Shown here in pieces: positions 7,296 through 13,480 of a stretch of 19,087 nucleotides of DNA; the first letter of the stretch is position 1, and the number at the start of each line of letters is the position of its first letter. The notes beneath the pieces are model-generated. The model saw nothing but the letters and a program-made list of their open reading frames with translations. It was not told the origin of the DNA and made no database searches. The stretch spans positions 1 to 19,087 of the forward strand of contig JAHWHN010000122.1 of the NCBI GenBank assembly GCA_019323235.1, in the 5' to 3' direction. The stretch comes from Candidatus Woesearchaeota archaeon. GTDB taxonomy: Archaea; Nanobdellota; Nanobdellia; Woesearchaeales; JABIAG01. The position numbers and the translations under genes are program-made.

Positions 7296-8618
7296 TTATT
7301 TTTTCTTTCTAGCTGTAAAGTAATATACTACTGCACCAAATAATGTTGTTAATACTAAAATAATTACCCAAACTATTTTTTTATACCTAGGCATTCTTCT
7401 TTGAAGTAAATCGAACAACATCATTAACCAAAAGATTATTACGAAAACTAAAACAACAAAGCTAAAATATGCACTAACCGGATTTCCAGCAGCTTTTAGT
7501 CCTAGTTTTTTTGCTTCTCTTGTAGAAAATGTATCTAAACTTAAAGAAACTTCTTCAATATATTCTTTATTTAAAGAATCTTTATACTTTAAATCAAATA
7601 ATAAAGGAATTGCTCTACCATTTGAAACTAAATAAATATCAAAATCAGCTGTTTCGAAATCATCACTATCAATATTTCCTAAGTAAAGATGTTTTGAAGA
7701 TAGAACTTTATAGTCATCACTTTCTTTCATAATTAATTCTACAAATTTTACTTCATCTACACCAACATTTGAAATACTAATTGAAACAGAACCTTTATCA
7801 CCAGTTGTGAATACTTCAGATCCATCTATTCCTTTAATTAAATTTGGTTTTTCCATTAAGATTAAACCAAAATAAACTGTTTTAGTTTCTTGATTACCTT
7901 CATTATCATAATATGACATTACAAGAGGAACATTATATACTACCTCACTAGCATCCCCTTCAGAGATTAAATTGAACATAAGTTCTAACTCTTCTCCAGA
8001 ATCTAATACTTTTACATATTGTTCGTCTGTTGATCCAAGTGTTACAAAAGTTGAAGAGTTTAATTTAAATTTTAAATTTCTTAAAGCAGATTCAGCTTCA
8101 TTTGAAACTAATATTTTTAATTCGAAAGGTTCTCCAGGCATTGGAGAAGATGGTTCTGTTGTAATTTTTTTAATATTTAATATAGTTTCTTGAGTATCAA
8201 CACTTATTTGAAAATCTTGAGAATAAACCCACTCATTACCTTTAAATCGGTATCTTAATTTAATATCGTTATCTCCCTCAATTGCATCATCACTAACTCT
8301 TAATTTCCATTTAACAGTTAAAGATTGGTCGCTATTAATTCCAGTAGATAAAGTACCATATTTTCTTAGTGCTCTCTCGCCAGAATCTAATGAAAAAGGG
8401 AATTTTGGTAAGATTTCAACTTCAAAATCTTCTAGTGCATTACCACCATAATTTTCAATATTAAATCTTACTTCTACATAATTACCTGGTTCTACTTTTA
8501 CTGGGTCTTGAGATAGTAAAGAAGTTGTTACCCAATTTCCATCAGTAACTACTCCCGCAAAAGCTAATGTTGATAACATTAACGTCATAAAGAACCAAAT
8601 AACTATTTTTCTATTCAT
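7296..8618 (-). CDS. CARDB/COG1361-like surface protein with PLDc_N-like C-terminus
   Basis: A 440-residue secreted, membrane-anchored protein. A signal peptide (MNRKIVIWFFMTLMLSTLAFA, probable cleavage after AFA) precedes three beta-sandwich-like repeats of CARDB/NEW3 type, recognisable by VEPGNYVEVRFNIENYGG (about 41-58), MPGEPFELKILVSNEAES (about 160-177) and TGDKGSVSISISNVGVDE (about 272-289). These bind other surface proteins or sugars in related families. Near the C-terminus, TM about 382-402 leads into LLQRRMPRYKKIVWVIIL and a last helix ending YYFTARKKK; this stretch resembles the small PLDc_N membrane module. Start: TAAGGGAGA lies 7 nt upstream and a TATA box at 8651-8660. Encoded between the ATPase and permeases, it is probably the outer adaptor or substrate-capturing part of the ABC system. 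Confidence 0.75.
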   Translation of the reverse strand: MNRKIVIWFFMTLMLSTLAFAGVVTDGNWVTTSLLSQDPVKVEPGNYVEVRFNIENYGGNALEDFEVEILPKFPFSLDSGERALRKYGTLSTGINSDQSLTVKWKLRVSDDAIEGDNDIKLRYRFKGNEWVYSQDFQISVDTQETILNIKKITTEPSSPMPGEPFELKILVSNEAESALRNLKFKLNSSTFVTLGSTDEQYVKVLDSGEELELMFNLISEGDASEVVYNVPLVMSYYDNEGNQETKTVYFGLILMEKPNLIKGIDGSEVFTTGDKGSVSISISNVGVDEVKFVELIMKESDDYKVLSSKHLYLGNIDSDDFETADFDIYLVSNGRAIPLLFDLKYKDSLNKEYIEEVSLSLDTFSTREAKKLGLKAAGNPVSAYFSFVVLVFVIIFWLMMLFDLLQRRMPRYKKIVWVIILVLTTLFGAVVYYFTARKKK

Positions 8619-8625
8619 TTTTTAA

Positions 8626-8634
8626 TCTCCCTTA
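8626..8634 (-). promoter_or_regulatory. Shine-Dalgarno of the CARDB protein gene
   Basis: On the minus strand TAAGGGAGA ends 7 nt before the ATG at 8618, complementary in part to the archaeal 16S rRNA 3' end. Together with the TATA box at 8651-8660 it gives a short leader, unlike the leaderless ATPase gene just upstream. Confidence 0.55.
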
Positions 8635-8650
8635 AGTATTAAAATTTTCA

Positions 8651-8660
8651 TTTATATATT
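8651..8660 (-). promoter_or_regulatory. Internal TATA box of the ABC operon
   Basis: AATATATAAA on the minus strand, in the 50-bp gap after the ATPase gene, is centred about 37 bp before the CARDB ATG. A start about 26 bp downstream would leave a leader of roughly 12 nt that contains the Shine-Dalgarno. The surface protein and permeases could therefore be transcribed independently of the ATPase. Confidence 0.5.
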
Positions 8661-8668
8661 TATCTATT

Positions 8669-9382
8669 TTATTTCAAAAATTTGTGATTATTTTCACTTT
8701 TTACAATGACTCCATCCATTAAGGATTCTATTCTTTTTGCATTTTCAGCAGTTACTCTATCATGAGTTACCATAATTATTGTTTTACCCTGTTGATTTAA
8801 CTTTCTTAAATAATGCATAACTATAACTCCTGTTTTACTATCTAGGTTACCAGTTGGTTCATCTGCCAAAATTACTTCTGGGTCATTTGCTAATGCTCTT
8901 GCTATAGCAACTCTCTGTTGTTGACCACCAGACATTTCATTAGGTCTATTATCCATCCTATCTCCAAGTTCAACTAACCTTAATAATTCTTCAGCTTTTT
9001 GTTCACGTTCTTCTTTAGTTAATCCTTGAAAAATCATAGGAAGAATCACATTTTCTTTTGCTGTTAAAGTATTTATTAAGTTAAATTGTTGAAATACGAA
9101 TCCAATTTTTTTACCACGAATTGTTGCTAATTCTGATTCATGTAATTTGGAAATATCATGCCCATCTAAGAAAATTTTACCTTTAGAAGGCACGTCTAGA
9201 CATCCAATCATGTTCAAAGCAGTAGATTTACCACTACCTGAAGGACCACCAATAGAAACAAACTCTCCTTTGTGAACCTTAAAATTTAAACCTCTTAAAG
9301 CATGAATCTTATTTTCTCCAACCTCATAAGTTTTCCATACTTCATCTAACTCTATAATTGGTCTTTCACTAGATTTTGTCAT
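8669..9382 (-). CDS. ABC transporter ATPase, MacB/LolD-like
   Basis: A 237-residue cytosolic ATPase with every standard motif: Walker A GPSGSGKST (46-54), Q-loop VFQQF (about 97-100), signature MSGGQQQRVAIARAL (150-164), Walker B ILADEPTGNLD (171-181, catalytic E175) and H-loop VTHD (H207). The ADEPTGNLD wording is characteristic of the LolD/MacB/FtsE branch that partners FtsX-type permeases, which agrees with the two permease genes downstream. It is the first gene of the ABC cluster. The ATG at 9382 is set by a TATA-like ATTTAAAT about 28 bp upstream, with no Shine-Dalgarno, so it is probably leaderless. That TATA element lies inside a perfect 16-bp palindrome, a possible operator. Confidence 0.93.
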   Translation of the reverse strand: MTKSSERPIIELDEVWKTYEVGENKIHALRGLNFKVHKGEFVSIGGPSGSGKSTALNMIGCLDVPSKGKIFLDGHDISKLHESELATIRGKKIGFVFQQFNLINTLTAKENVILPMIFQGLTKEEREQKAEELLRLVELGDRMDNRPNEMSGGQQQRVAIARALANDPEVILADEPTGNLDSKTGVIVMHYLRKLNQQGKTIIMVTHDRVTAENAKRIESLMDGVIVKSENNHKFLK

Positions 9383-9402
9383 AATAATTAATAATTTGTA
9401 TT

Positions 9403-9418
9403 AAACATTTAAATGTTT
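9403..9418 (-). promoter_or_regulatory. TATA element inside a 16-bp palindrome (ABC promoter)
   Basis: AAACATTTAAATGTTT is a perfect palindrome in the 40-bp gap between the HPP gene and the ABC ATPase gene. Its centre ATTTAAAT is about 28 bp from the ATG at 9382, the TATA position. A dimeric regulator bound here would block TBP. Confidence 0.5.
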
Positions 9419-9422
9419 TGAT

Positions 9423-9908
9423 TTATGATTCTTTAAAAGAATAATAACTTAATAAAGTAACAATTCCCAAACCTACAAAAAAGGCTATATATTTTTGAAA
9501 TGGTACTCCTGATATTGTTTCTGGCCATCCTTTTGTTGCTTCAAAGAATACAAAAATTGTTGCAATTGCTGGAGGATGTTCTATTCTCAATAATGCCATT
9601 AAGACTCCAGCAAGTAATAAAGTAATTCCGATAGCGGATGAAATCAGTAAAGGTCCTGTAAAAGGTATATTATTAACAATTATTGGACCCATAAATATTG
9701 ATGCAAACGCTAAGAGATGACCAAATAGAACATTTTTCCAATGTGCAAATTCAGAACCTTCCCTCATGAAAATCATAAATAAAGATGCGGCAAAAGGCGG
9801 TATCATTAAAGGAGTATTTAATAAAGTCCCAACAAATGTAATTAGAACAAGAGTTACTGCAAGTAAAGGCATTTTTTCAATGTCTTTTAACATAGTTTCT
9901 TCAGGCAT
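9423..9908 (-). CDS. HPP-family integral membrane protein
   Basis: A 161-residue membrane protein with four to five hydrophobic helices. It carries the family features: PPFAASLFMIF (37-47), a W-K-N-V-L-F-G-H stretch (57-64) and the name-giving H111-P112-P113 in RIEHPPAIATIFVF. Relatives include bacterial HPP proteins (often fused to CBS domains) and plant chloroplast nitrite transport proteins; the archaeal substrate is unknown and I do not infer nitrite here. No CBS domain is present. The start at 9908 is supported by a TATA box (TTTAAATA) at 9930-9937, about 26 bp upstream, so the mRNA is probably leaderless. It ends 40 bp before the ABC ATPase gene, which has its own promoter. Confidence 0.82.
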   Translation of the reverse strand: MPEETMLKDIEKMPLLAVTLVLITFVGTLLNTPLMIPPFAASLFMIFMREGSEFAHWKNVLFGHLLAFASIFMGPIIVNNIPFTGPLLISSAIGITLLLAGVLMALLRIEHPPAIATIFVFFEATKGWPETISGVPFQKYIAFFVGLGIVTLLSYYSFKES

Positions 9909-9929
9909 ATTTTTAAAATAGTTATATGG

Positions 9930-9937
9930 TATTTAAA
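9930..9937 (-). promoter_or_regulatory. TATA box of the HPP gene
   Basis: TTTAAATA on the minus strand, centred about 26 bp before the ATG at 9908, predicts a leaderless message. Confidence 0.5.
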
Positions 9938-9992
9938 TTTAATTAAAAATAAAGTTCAAATCCAAAAGAATTTTTTAATATAAATTAGAAAA

Positions 9993-10070
9993 TGGTAGCG
10001 GAGAGTGGATTTGAACCACCGACCTCCGGGTTATGAGCCCGACGAGCACTCCTGACTGCTCCACTCCGCT
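9993..10070 (-). tRNA. Initiator tRNA-Met (CAT anticodon)
   Basis: Seventy-eight bases, including an encoded CCA, fold into a complete cloverleaf: acceptor AGCGGAG/CTCCGCT, D stem GAGC/GCTC with a 10-base loop, anticodon stem TCGGG/CCCGG, anticodon loop CTCATAA (anticodon CAT), T stem GGTGG/CCACT with loop TTCAAAT, discriminator A73. The A1:U72 end pair and the three consecutive G:C pairs next to the anticodon loop are the identity marks of archaeal initiator tRNA, which separate it from elongator Met and from tRNA-Ile2. No intron is present. A TATA box about 28 bp upstream places transcription start at or very near base 1. T-rich sequence follows the CCA. Confidence 0.96.
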
Positions 10071-10093
10071 AAGGAGAGGGAAGTCAGATATGC

Positions 10094-10102
10094 TTTATAA
10101 AA
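10094..10102 (-). promoter_or_regulatory. TATA box of the initiator tRNA gene
   Basis: On the minus strand TTTTATAAA is centred about 28 bp before tRNA base 1, suggesting a primary transcript with little or no 5' leader. Confidence 0.6.
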
Positions 10103-10147
10103 CTTGCTATTTTTAGAAAGATTACATTAAATCTGATTAAAACTAAT

Positions 10148-10174
10148 AAAAATGTAAAAAATAGAATTAAAAAA
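10148..10174 (-). terminator. Oligo-U terminator of the DUF4177 gene
   Basis: Directly after the stop codon the minus strand has runs of six, six and five T within 27 bases, the usual archaeal termination signal. No stem is needed. Confidence 0.5.
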
Positions 10175-10657
10175 TTAATATTGAACACTTAATTTATCTT
10201 TTTTTCTTTTAAATATCATAGCTGGCTGATCTAAGCCATCTTTTTTAACTAATAGAACATTTAAAGGGATTACTGAAACTAATTCCCAACCTTCTGAACC
10301 CATTTTATTAATAACTTTTTCAATTTTTTCTATAGTTACAGCTCTTCTTGCTTCAACAGAATCTAAAGATAACTTAATTACTCTAAATTCCCACTCATCT
10401 CCTTGAGTTGAACTTGGTACATTTAAATTAACATAAGTTTCCTTTGGTTGAACTTGTTGAACACTTTGAGTATTATATTGGTTATCATATGTATAATTTA
10501 AAGAATTATTGTTTAAATTAACATATCTATCATCACTTTTGCTATCTTCAACAGAACCTTCTTTTATACAAATCTCACAAAAAATATCACCTGATTCAGC
10601 AGTATAGATCTTTTCAAAAAAACCGAACTTTTTCCCACAACTTTTACATGCTTTCAT
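10175..10657 (-). CDS. Zinc-ribbon plus DUF4177 protein
   Basis: A 160-residue soluble protein in three parts. Residues 1-32 are a small zinc-binding knuckle (CKSCGKKFG...FCEIC; C4, C7, C27, C30). Residues about 36-85 are a low-complexity linker rich in Asn, Gln, Tyr and Ser, probably disordered. Residues about 87-155 match DUF4177: WEFRVIKLSLDS, then the signature IEKVINKMGSEGWELVSVIP and a final strand MIFKRKK. DUF4177 has no established activity. With the N-terminal ribbon it may be a DNA-, RNA- or protein-binding adaptor. It is transcribed alone, upstream of the tRNA on the same strand; a possible TATA element (CATATATC) lies about 33 bp before the start. Confidence 0.72.
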   Translation of the reverse strand: MKACKSCGKKFGFFEKIYTAESGDIFCEICIKEGSVEDSKSDDRYVNLNNNSLNYTYDNQYNTQSVQQVQPKETYVNLNVPSSTQGDEWEFRVIKLSLDSVEARRAVTIEKIEKVINKMGSEGWELVSVIPLNVLLVKKDGLDQPAMIFKRKKDKLSVQY

Positions 10658-10773
10658 AATTCTACTATTTACTTTTAATTTTTAAAGATATATGTTTTTG
10701 ATTAAATAGTTTTCAAATAATATTAATGTGATTTTTAAAGAAATTTCATTGAAATATATTCTGAAATAAGGAA

Positions 10774-10790
10774 AGATTAAAAAATAATCT
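10774..10790 (+). promoter_or_regulatory. Inverted repeat over the probable promoter of the sequon-rich gene
   Basis: AGATTA-AAAAA-TAATCT lies 17-33 bp before the ATG at 10807 and overlaps the best TATA-like sequence (TTAAAAAATA, 10778-10787). A second dyad, ATTTCA-T-TGAAAT, is at 10743-10755. Either could be an operator, but A/T-rich dyads arise often by chance here. Confidence 0.3.
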
Positions 10791-10806
10791 AAAATCTAAT
10801 TATTTT

Positions 10807-11448
10807 ATGACTTTTTATGAAATTAAGAGAAATGTGCCTACTGAGTTTAAATTAATCATATTTTTGATAATATTAGCAGGCATAATTACAACTTTAATGG
10901 TTGTTAAAGTTGAGGTAGAAGAAGAATATATTGATGAAGTTAATGAAGAGTTTATCATATCAAATATTACTCAAGAAGTAATAAATGAAACTAAAACAAT
11001 TAATATTTCAAAAACTAAATCTGAACCAATTGGATATAAAGTCATAAAAGATTCTGTATTAAGAAATAAATATGAAAATGAAAAGAAGTATTTGTCTCAA
11101 AAATATGATATTATTTTTGATGAAGAGATTACTTTTTGTGTATTGGGAGAATATAAGTTAATTGAGAATTATAGATTAGTTAATGTTGATGATGTAGAAA
11201 TCTGTTTTGAGAATGAAACTTCTAAAAATATTGAGTTAAAAGAAATTTATGTTGGAATCAAAGATGACTTTCATTTTGAGTTTAATATAACTTACTCACC
11301 AACTAAAAATGTAACAACTTATGAAATTTCTTATGAAACAGTTCCAAAGATTGTTAATGTAACTATTAATGACACTATTGTTAAAACAGATAATGTTACA
11401 AAAACAAGAATAAAAGAAATTTCTTTAATGAAATGGATTTTGGGTTAG
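10807..11448 (+). CDS. Membrane-anchored protein rich in N-glycosylation sequons
   Basis: I do not recognise a family. The 213-residue product has a short basic N-terminus, one hydrophobic helix (about 15-33) and a long hydrophilic remainder beginning with an acidic stretch (VEVEEEYIDEVNEE), so the bulk is probably outside the cell. It contains nine N-x-S/T sequons (N53, N60, N66, N136, N160, N168, N184, N188, N196), far more than its neighbours. Two cysteines, C111 and C133, could form a disulfide. The alternating hydrophobic pattern after 150 suggests beta strands. It stands tail to tail with a DsbA-like gene, only 4 bp apart, and is the only plus-strand gene between 4820 and 18435. Confidence 0.65.
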   Translation: MTFYEIKRNVPTEFKLIIFLIILAGIITTLMVVKVEVEEEYIDEVNEEFIISNITQEVINETKTINISKTKSEPIGYKVIKDSVLRNKYENEKKYLSQKYDIIFDEEITFCVLGEYKLIENYRLVNVDDVEICFENETSKNIELKEIYVGIKDDFHFEFNITYSPTKNVTTYEISYETVPKIVNVTINDTIVKTDNVTKTRIKEISLMKWILG

Positions 11449-11452
11449 GTCT

Positions 11453-12130
11453 TTATTTTAATTTAAAGACACATCTTTCTACAACCCAATTTTTATTTTC
11501 TTTTTCAGCATTTACAGCTTTCTCAAATACTTCAAAAGAACAAGCACCACTAATAATTCTTCCATTCACTAAAAATCCAGGAGTTCCTTTTATTCCTAAT
11601 TTATCTCCTTCTTTCATATCATCCTGAACTTTGTTGAATTTTATTCCAGAATCTAAACAATCATTAAATTCTTCAAGATTTAAGTTTAAAGATGAAGCAT
11701 ATTCTTTGTATGTTTGAACACCATCTCCAATTCCTTCATTGAAGATTTTATCATGCATTTCCCAAAACATTTCTTGATCAGCAGCACATTCTGTTGCTTC
11801 TGCTGCCTTTTGAGCATTTTTGTGAAAGTTTAAAGGATAGTGTTTAAAGATTAACTTTGCATCTCCTGTTTCAATTAATTTCTCAACTAATTCTGGATAA
11901 GTATCTCTACTAAACCTTACACAATAAGGACATTCAAAATCACTCCATTCTATAATTTTCACAGTAGCATTTTCATTACCTTTTAGATTACCCTCAATTT
12001 TAGAATCATTTTGTTTTGGAATTAAAGTTGATTCAGAATTAAAATAATAAAAATAGTAAACTATAACTAATAATAATAAAATTAAACCAATTGATTTTGA
12101 CAAACTTATTCGTTCTATATCTTTTTTCAA
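11453..12130 (-). CDS. Membrane-anchored DsbA-like thiol oxidoreductase (CPYC)
   Basis: A thioredoxin-fold protein of the DsbA-like (Thioredoxin_4) family, 225 residues from the chosen start. A signal anchor (about 13-30) precedes the redox site WSDFECPYCVRF (C67, C70); the inserted helical domain has a second pair, C115 and C158; the cis-proline loop is KGTPGFLVNG (P184). Two further cysteines, C197 and C220, are absent from the paralogue at 12249-13004. It would form, break or isomerise disulfides outside the membrane. Start choice: the first GTG in frame (12139) lies inside a strong Shine-Dalgarno GAGGTGAT, whereas TTG at 12130 is 4 nt after it, so I prefer TTG, giving MKKDIERIS. It is the last gene of the copper/thiol locus. 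Confidence 0.88.
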   Translation of the reverse strand: MKKDIERISLSKSIGLILLLLVIVYYFYYFNSESTLIPKQNDSKIEGNLKGNENATVKIIEWSDFECPYCVRFSRDTYPELVEKLIETGDAKLIFKHYPLNFHKNAQKAAEATECAADQEMFWEMHDKIFNEGIGDGVQTYKEYASSLNLNLEEFNDCLDSGIKFNKVQDDMKEGDKLGIKGTPGFLVNGRIISGACSFEVFEKAVNAEKENKNWVVERCVFKLK

Positions 12131-12134
12131 AAGT

Positions 12135-12142
12135 ATCACCTC
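12135..12142 (-). promoter_or_regulatory. Strong Shine-Dalgarno that sets a TTG start
   Basis: GAGGTGAT on the minus strand is an eight-base match to the archaeal anti-Shine-Dalgarno, ending 4 nt before TTG at 12130. The alternative GTG start at 12139 is part of the motif itself and would have no ribosome-binding site. Confidence 0.65.
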
Positions 12143-12191
12143 AATAATGTATTTATAGAATTTAGTTTATTAAAAACTTTTGTTTTTTAGA

Positions 12192-12241
12192 GAAAATAAA
12201 AATAAAAAAATAAAAATGAATCAAATTTGATTCAATTTTGA
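12192..12241 (-). terminator. Hairpin plus U-tracts after the second DsbA-like gene
   Basis: The perfect 18-bp palindrome TGAATCAAATTTGATTCA (12217-12234) begins 15 bp past the stop codon at 12249. Read on the minus strand it forms a seven-pair stem with AATT loop, extended by AAAA/TTTT beyond one mismatch. It is followed by T5, T7, T5 and T4 runs separated by single A residues. This resembles a stem-loop terminator with an archaeal U-tract. Confidence 0.6.
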
Positions 12242-12248
12242 TAATTGC

Positions 12249-13004
12249 TTATTCTGCTAATTTTTTTTCAATTATTGTTTTGAAGTTTTCGAAAGGTTGA
12301 GCTCCAGAAACTAATTCACCATTAATTATAAATCCAGGAGTTCCTCTAATTCCAACTTTTCCACCATCAGCCATATCTTTAGCAATTTCTTCAGCCATTC
12401 TTCCAGAGTCTAAACATTCGTTAAATTGTTCAGTGTTTAAACCAATATCTCCAGCGAATTTTTTGAATGATGAAACGCCACCAGCAACACCTTGCTCGAA
12501 TAAGATATCATGCATTTCATAATACTTTCCTTGTTCTCCAGCACATTCTGCAGCTTCAGATGCTTTTTGAGCTTGCTTATGGAAACTTAAAGGATAATCT
12601 CTAAATACAAACTTAACTTTTCCTGTATCAATATATTCTTCTTTAATTTGTAAGTAAGTATCTCTATAGAATCTTGCACAGAAAGGACATTCAAAGTCAC
12701 TCCATTCTACAATTGTAACTGGTGCATCTGCATCTCCTTTAATCTGGTCATTTTCAATTAATGATTCCATATCATTTACATTTGCAACTATACTTAAGTC
12801 ATGTTCTTCTTTTTCATAATCCCCAGTTTTCACATCATTATCAGATACACTTTTACTTCCTGAGAATCCATCAGTATAAACTGCTACTACAAATAATACT
12901 AAAAGTATTAAAGAAGTTATTTTCCAGAAACCAATACAACCCATTGGTCCATTAGAACAACATTTTTTTTTTGAACTATGTTCGTGTTTTTTTTCTTCAC
13001 TCAT
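12249..13004 (-). CDS. Membrane-anchored DsbA-like thiol oxidoreductase (CPFC), Cys/His-rich cytosolic tail
   Basis: A 251-residue DsbA-like protein. The N-terminus is unusual: about 25 residues before the membrane helix (28-44) hold H7, H9, C15, C16 and C23 (HEHSSKKKCCSNGPMGC), which could bind metal on the cytosolic side. The outer domain has the redox site WSDFECPFCARF (C106, C109), a second cysteine pair C154/C197 in the helical insert and the cis-proline loop RGTPGFIING (P223). It is clearly paralogous to the protein at 11453-12130. Start supported by GTGGAGAG at 13011-13018, 6 nt upstream. Its placement directly after the CuA protein operon fits a role in keeping copper-site cysteines reduced or in oxidative folding; which one cannot be decided here. 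Confidence 0.9.
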   Translation of the reverse strand: MSEEKKHEHSSKKKCCSNGPMGCIGFWKITSLILLVLFVVAVYTDGFSGSKSVSDNDVKTGDYEKEEHDLSIVANVNDMESLIENDQIKGDADAPVTIVEWSDFECPFCARFYRDTYLQIKEEYIDTGKVKFVFRDYPLSFHKQAQKASEAAECAGEQGKYYEMHDILFEQGVAGGVSSFKKFAGDIGLNTEQFNECLDSGRMAEEIAKDMADGGKVGIRGTPGFIINGELVSGAQPFENFKTIIEKKLAE

Positions 13005-13010
13005 TTTTTA

Positions 13011-13018
13011 CTCTCCAC
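13011..13018 (-). promoter_or_regulatory. Shine-Dalgarno of the CPFC DsbA-like gene
   Basis: GTGGAGAG on the minus strand, 6 nt before the ATG at 13004. A/T-rich sequence at 13036-13060 (AATTATATTAAAA) could supply the TATA box with a leader of roughly 14 nt. Confidence 0.5.
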
Positions 13019-13082
13019 TTGTTTTTTTTGTTTTTTTAATATAATTGTTTTTTAATATAAAAATAGTTATTTAACTAATTAA

Positions 13083-13469
13083 CTATTCTTCTACAATAAT
13101 TTTTCCACCCATTGTTTGATGGCCCTCTCCACAATAAACTGCACACTTCCATTCATACTCTCCAGTTTCGTTTATTGAAAAGATTAATTCCTCAGTACCT
13201 TTAATTCCTAATTCAGGTATTCTGATTCCGTGATCAGTATCAGCATTTACTATTTCTAACTTAACTGTTTCACCTTTTTTGATTACAATCTCATCTGGAT
13301 TGTACATAAATCTCTCTGCATCAATTTTTATTGTTCTAAATTGGTTTTCAATTTGAGAACCCTCATCATTTTCTAATTCTACTTCTTTTACTTCGCTACT
13401 TTGTTCTTGTACAGAACAACCAACTAAGAATAAAGTTAATAATAAACTAATAAATAATAATTTTTTCAT
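13083..13469 (-). CDS. CuA-type cupredoxin lipoprotein (COX2-like)
   Basis: A 128-residue exported cupredoxin. A lipoprotein signal peptide (MKKLLFISLLLTLFLVGC, lipobox C18) leads to an acidic linker and one cupredoxin domain (about 45-128). The last loop reads CAVYCGEGHQTM: C109, C113, H117 and M120 are spaced C-x3-C-x3-H-x2-M as in the binuclear CuA centre of cytochrome oxidase subunit II and nitrous oxide reductase, and H80 in TDHGIRIP supplies the upstream histidine. All expected side-chain ligands are thus present. Unlike COX2 there are no N-terminal helices and no oxidase genes nearby. The Shine-Dalgarno AGAGGTGA overlaps the stop of the DUF2318 gene, so the two are coupled. Likely an electron carrier or a copper-binding protein; the choice is inference. 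Confidence 0.85.
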   Translation of the reverse strand: MKKLLFISLLLTLFLVGCSVQEQSSEVKEVELENDEGSQIENQFRTIKIDAERFMYNPDEIVIKKGETVKLEIVNADTDHGIRIPELGIKGTEELIFSINETGEYEWKCAVYCGEGHQTMGGKIIVEE

Positions 13470-13472
13470 TTT

Positions 13473-13480
13473 TCACCTCT
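13473..13480 (-). promoter_or_regulatory. Shine-Dalgarno of the CuA protein gene
   Basis: AGAGGTGA on the minus strand, 3 nt before the ATG at 13469. It begins on the last base of the upstream DUF2318 stop codon, which argues for a shared mRNA and translational coupling. Confidence 0.65.

Noticed and set aside
4835..9382. Macrolide-resistance exporter MacAB
   Set aside because: The ATPase and permease are separate proteins, there are two permeases, and no MacA adaptor is present. Family resemblance does not define the substrate.
9423..9908. Nitrite transporter
   Set aside because: Only some HPP proteins have that role; nothing nitrogen-related is nearby.
12217..12234. Operator of the CPYC DsbA-like gene
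   Set aside because: It lies about 90 bp upstream of that start and directly after the preceding gene with T-runs following, so a terminator is the simpler reading.
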